Positions 7,135 to 9,460 of a DNA stretch of 9,460 nt are shown piece after piece. The DNA is from OMOG01 sp041485845 (GTDB lineage: Bacteria; Acidobacteriota; Terriglobia; Bryobacterales; Bryobacteraceae). The first letter of the stretch is position 1, and every line of letters starts with the position of its first letter. The position numbers and the translations under genes were made by a program. Where the stretch lies: NCBI GenBank assembly GCA_041485845.1, contig JBGPKH010000339.1:1-9460 (forward strand). Direction: 5' to 3'. Under the pieces are notes generated by a model. It was not told the origin of the DNA. It worked only from the letters and a program-made list of their open reading frames with translations, and searched no databases.

Positions 7135-7155
7135 ACAGAGCCACGCAATGGCTGT
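7135..7155 (-). terminator. Weak hairpin downstream of the tadE operon
   Basis: The minus strand reads ACAGCCATTGCGTGGCTCTGT: AGCCA pairs with TGGCT around a 5-nt loop, and the stem extends after a 2-nt bulge. It begins 19 nt past the second TadE stop and is followed by TATGTTATGTTCTTT, which is T-rich but not a clean T-run. It could be a weak terminator or chance. Confidence 0.25.
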
Positions 7156-7174
7156 CGATCCTGCGAAATTCGGG

Positions 7175-7600
7175 CTAGGGCGCTACTCCCGAGCTTTCGA
7201 TGGGCATCACGGAGCTGAACGGCCCTGGGGTAAAGCTCGCCATCAACCACGGCGAGAGGAAGTGCATGGTGTATGTGGTGACGCTGACCTTGATGCGCTC
7301 ATTCGGCGTGCCGACGTCATAGTGATTGACCTGCACCATCGACGGGTTCAGCCCAAACAGTCCGCCCCCTCCATCCGGCGCGGCGGTGGAGTTGTATGCC
7401 ACGACGTTTTTCACGACTGACGGATCGTACGCGTGCACCACGGCGTAGCGCGCGCCGGTCCTCACCCGGTCATTGAGGAAATGATGGAAGAAGAGCACCT
7501 GGCCCATATCGAAGATCCCCAGGAGGACGACCAGGAACACCACCAGGGTAATGGACCCTTCCACGAGCGTGGACCCTCTTTGGGCCGGGTATCGTCTCAT
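7175..7600 (-). CDS. TadE-like Flp-pilus assembly protein (second TadE)
   Basis: The product has 141 residues from ATG 7600 (MRRYPAQRGSTLVEGSITL). A short basic N-terminus, then RGSTLVEG with Glu14, runs into a hydrophobic helix (about 15-35), the layout of TadE-family pseudopilins of Flp/Tad systems. The helix leads into DMGQVLFFHHFLNDRVRTGARYAV; the GARYA segment recurs as AARYGA in the neighbouring TadE. The remainder is presumably periplasmic. Known TadE proteins are minor pseudopilins processed by the TadV peptidase and needed for pilus assembly. The start was chosen because ATG overlaps the previous gene's TGA as ATGA, and an upstream in-frame start would extend antisense-like sequence through the neighbour. 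It is the last gene of the three-gene operon. The rest of the tad machinery (CpaF, TadB/C, Flp) is not in the window. Confidence 0.85.
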   Translation of the reverse strand: MRRYPAQRGSTLVEGSITLVVFLVVLLGIFDMGQVLFFHHFLNDRVRTGARYAVVHAYDPSVVKNVVAYNSTAAPDGGGGLFGLNPSMVQVNHYDVGTPNERIKVSVTTYTMHFLSPWLMASFTPGPFSSVMPIESSGVAP

Positions 7601-8034
7601 GTCAGGTATCTCCCCGCGAAATGCGCGGTCACAGACGGCTTCCCCGAAAAGGTAAAGGTTTGAAAGACGGCATTCACGGTGTAGTTGATTACCGAGACGG
7701 TCATGCTGCGAGGAATGCCCGAGGCATCGGTGGTCCATGTGACATCGATGTTGGTGGTGGTCAGGCCCGGCGCCAGCGCCGGTGTCCCGCCGGTGGGTGA
7801 GCCGTAGACCGCCATGTTCTTGACGGCCGATACGAAGCTGTGGCCCGTGGCATCGAAATCCACGCGGGCCCCATAACGCGCCGCCCCGGCCACCGCGCTC
7901 ACCAGCGATTCGTAGACGTACATCGCATAACCGAAACGGAATGCACCGCCCAGCAGGGTCCACAGCATCAGGAAAGTGAGTGCCAGTTCAAGAGCCGCGT
8001 TGCCGGCCGCCGCGTTTCGCCTGGCGTGTTTCAT
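7597..8034 (-). CDS. TadE-like Flp-pilus assembly protein (first TadE)
   Basis: The product has 145 residues from ATG 8034 (MKHARRNAAAGNAALELALT). A basic leader, a small-residue site, GNAALELAL with Glu16, and a membrane helix (about 17-38) are typical of the TadE family. The following segment FGYAMYVYESLVSAVAGAARYGARV is the usual amphipathic continuation; a beta-rich C-terminal half follows (TTTNIDVTWTTDASGIPRS, then the VINYTVNAVFQTF region). The predicted role is a minor pseudopilin at the inner membrane. Its ATG overlaps the tadG TGA and its TGA overlaps the next ATG, each as ATGA, so translation is probably coupled along the operon. Confidence 0.85.
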   Translation of the reverse strand: MKHARRNAAAGNAALELALTFLMLWTLLGGAFRFGYAMYVYESLVSAVAGAARYGARVDFDATGHSFVSAVKNMAVYGSPTGGTPALAPGLTTTNIDVTWTTDASGIPRSMTVSVINYTVNAVFQTFTFSGKPSVTAHFAGRYLT

Positions 8035-9095
8035 TGGACCAGCTTCACGGCATACAGCGCCGGTCTGCCGGCGCCCCGGTGAACGCTCCCGATCACAGAC
8101 GCGCCCACGTACTCGCCGCAGCAGGGCGACGTGTTGTTATCGCCGCAAGGAATGGGCTGCATGAAAAACAGGGCGAATCCCGCCACCCGCGGAGGATTTC
8201 CGGTGTTTACGGCTACGGTGTACAGCCGCCGCCCGTTGCCATGATAGTCCGCGAAGTCGGCAGAGCTGACGTCGGTGTCCTGACTGAAGCGCTCGTTGAT
8301 GGCCTCGGTGACGCTCTTTTGTCCGGAAACGTCATCGATCGGACTGCCAACCTCCAGCGGGTTCGTCAGATTGTAGGTGTTGTTCACGATGGCGTCGCGC
8401 AGTGCGGAGTTGCCGTTGCCCTGGCCCACATCGATATAGCCGCGCCAGCTTGGATCGTCGGGATTGTAGCCCACATCTCCCGGGCAACTGTCGCCGCCCG
8501 GGCCGCGGTGGCCCGGCGGCGCCCAACGCAGGGTGTAGAGTTGGCCGGGGGAGAACCCGAAGTCCGGGTCCGCGGAGTCGTGGGCGTCGGGAGAGAAGGG
8601 GGCCAGGCCATCGCCCAGCGAGTCCAGCAGCACCTGACCGGCAATCGCCGAAGCCGTCACACCCTGGGTACCGGGAATCCCCGGCACCACCGGCAGAAAG
8701 TAGAGCTTCACCGTGGCATTCGCCCGCACTTTCACAAAACGATAGCCCGCCGGTGGTGCGGGGTCTGAATAGAAGGGTCCCCCCGCCGAGGTCGCAAACT
8801 CGACCGTCACTCCGGGAACGGTTTGCGTGCCGAAATACCAGTGGTTCACCGTGGCGCCGGATCCGGGACCCGACATGCCGGTGGAAGTCGCCCGCGAGAT
8901 GCCCACGCTGGTTCCGTCCAGTTCGAAGCTGGCGGCGAAGGCGGCCTCATCCACGAAAGTCTGCAACTCGTTGCGCGACACATACAGCCGGCCGACATCG
9001 GTCGCCAGGCCGACAAACGCCAGAAATGCGATCAGGCACGCGGTTGTCGTAATCAGGACAAATCCGCGACGATTTCCGAACTGCCGATGCGCCAT
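8031..9095 (-). CDS. TadG-like pilus-associated membrane protein
   Basis: The product has 354 residues from ATG 9095 (MAHRQFGNRRGFVLITTTAC). The N-terminal 60 residues fit the TadE/G-like module (Pfam 'Tad' type): basic residues, one membrane helix (about 12-32), then LATDVGRLYVSRNELQTFVDEAAFAASFELDG. The rest is a predicted periplasmic domain with no repeat or VWA motif that I can see. Four cysteines sit in it (C204, C317, C325, C326; the last three in IPCGDNNTSPCCGEY), possibly disulfide bonded outside the cytoplasm. TadG-type proteins are envelope components of Flp pilus systems. A GTG at 9176 could add 27 residues, but I prefer ATG 9095 because it places the positive/hydrophobic motif at the usual position and has GGTGG about 8 nt upstream. 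It is the first gene of an ATGA-linked operon with two tadE genes. Confidence 0.82.
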   Translation of the reverse strand: MAHRQFGNRRGFVLITTTACLIAFLAFVGLATDVGRLYVSRNELQTFVDEAAFAASFELDGTSVGISRATSTGMSGPGSGATVNHWYFGTQTVPGVTVEFATSAGGPFYSDPAPPAGYRFVKVRANATVKLYFLPVVPGIPGTQGVTASAIAGQVLLDSLGDGLAPFSPDAHDSADPDFGFSPGQLYTLRWAPPGHRGPGGDSCPGDVGYNPDDPSWRGYIDVGQGNGNSALRDAIVNNTYNLTNPLEVGSPIDDVSGQKSVTEAINERFSQDTDVSSADFADYHGNGRRLYTVAVNTGNPPRVAGFALFFMQPIPCGDNNTSPCCGEYVGASVIGSVHRGAGRPALYAVKLVQ

Positions 9096-9113
9096 CCAGA
9101 TACCACCGTCGTA

Positions 9114-9119
9114 ATTGTA
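9114..9119 (-). promoter_or_regulatory. Candidate -10 box of the tadG-tadE operon (TACAAT)
   Basis: The minus strand reads TACAAT 18 nt upstream of the preferred tadG ATG (9095), with no clear -35. If used, it would exclude the GTG start at 9176, because transcription would begin near 9107. The hexamer match is weak evidence on its own. Confidence 0.25.
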
Positions 9120-9189
9120 AACGGTAGGGAGGGCGAACTTCGATAGGCTTCTCACGGGATTCGGGAGTCGATTCACCTCATTTGCGAGA

Positions 9190-9402
9190 TCAAAAGCCCT
9201 TAAACACCGTGGCTCTGGGAATCGGCGCCAGCACCGCGGTGTTACGATGCTCGATCACGTCCTGCCCGTCCAGCTTCCAGTGCAGGATCCCCAACGGCTG
9301 GTGAGAAGGCGGATTCGCGTGGATTGGCGGTCTCAACTTCGCGGCCGGGATCGGGAACGCGGAGGTAGCGGAGAAGCGCAGTCCTGCACCCGGGGCCGCC
9401 AA
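9190..9402 (-). CDS. Unrecognised short ORF upstream of tadG (possible gene end)
   Basis: A minus-strand frame of 70 codons opens at TTG 9402 and ends at TGA 9192-9190, with the best stretch being LGILHWKLDGQDVIEHRNTA followed by VLAPIPRATVFKGF. Third positions are strongly G/C, as in the real genes here, while the opposite-strand frame is Arg-rich and shadow-like. There is no good ribosome site before the TTG and an in-frame TGA lies 36 nt upstream, so this could be a small gene, or the tail of a longer gene whose frame is broken or starts outside the window. No family is recognised. The rest of 9403-9460 shows nothing I can assign. Confidence 0.35.
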   Translation of the reverse strand: MAAPGAGLRFSATSAFPIPAAKLRPPIHANPPSHQPLGILHWKLDGQDVIEHRNTAVLAPIPRATVFKGF

Positions 9403-9460
9403 AGGATCCAGTTATTTGTGCGCGGCGCCTTGGGCGTCACGGAAGGATAACCTGGACAGC

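Noticed and set aside
7124..7138. AACATAACATAAC as a possible binding-site repeat
   Set aside because: It is only two short copies in an AT-rich spot. It could be a regulator site but nothing else supports that.
7601..7963. A 262-residue version of the second TadE starting at 7963
   Set aside because: The first 121 codons run through the first tadE gene in another frame and look like shadow sequence. ATG 7600 gives a normal TadE N-terminus and an ATGA overlap.
9096..9176. GTG 9176 as the tadG start
   Set aside because: It would place 27 non-hydrophobic residues ahead of the membrane anchor. ATG 9095 has the expected basic-hydrophobic layout and a GGTGG site. It is not fully excluded.
1..9460. 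Mobile elements, tRNA, rRNA or CRISPR in the window
   Set aside because: No transposase or integrase motifs, cloverleaf, rRNA-like sequence or spaced repeats were seen. The rearrangements here are explained by recombination between kinase paralogues.

Overview
The window is GC-rich and almost fully coding. It holds a cluster of five eukaryotic-like (Hanks-type) Ser/Thr protein kinase genes or remnants (1-7035), followed by a minus-strand operon for TadG/TadE-type Flp-pilus-associated proteins (8-9.1 kb region). Kinases that carry a C-terminal TolB/WD40-like (PD40) propeller beyond one membrane helix, in large paralogous families, are typical of Acidobacteriota, especially Solibacter/Bryobacter-like lineages. 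That taxonomic guess comes from family knowledge and gene style; there is no marker gene here.

Kinase region. Two subfamilies are present. Minus-strand members start with a 'GxRLGPYE...GAGGMGEVWKARDTRLDR' signature: K1 (1-349, cut by the window edge), K2 (360-773, broken) and K4 (3493-6096, intact). Plus-strand members carry 'AHYRIT.KLGEGGMGAVYRATDTKL': K3 (802-3444, intact) and K5 (about 6181-7035, broken). K2/K3 and K4/K5 are divergent pairs with very short intergenic regions. K1 follows K2 by 10 bp, and a small fossil of a K1-like start (3470-3496) follows K4 at the same relative place. The region is best read as two copies of one cassette (tandem minus-strand kinases plus one divergent plus-strand kinase) that have decayed reciprocally: copy A keeps the plus kinase and lost K2; copy B keeps K4 and lost the plus kinase.

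Intact products K3 and K4 are predicted inner-membrane receptors or sensors: a cytoplasmic kinase domain, one membrane helix near residue 300, and a propeller of about 550 residues on the far side of the membrane. Ligands and substrates cannot be read from sequence.

Pilus-related region. On the minus strand, transcribed from high to low coordinates, are a TadG-like protein (9095-8031), a TadE-like protein (8034-7597) and a second TadE-like protein (7600-7175). They are joined by two ATGA stop/start overlaps, a translationally coupled operon. Between it and the K5 remnant is a 52-codon minus-strand ORF of unknown function. Upstream of tadG (9190-9402) is a short ORF with coding-like codon use that I do not recognise.

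No tRNA, rRNA, CRISPR array, insertion sequence or integrase was seen. The most noteworthy content is the genome dynamics of the kinase cluster: reciprocal decay, a mosaic pseudogene and a fossil start. I do not see a clear new multi-gene biochemical system.
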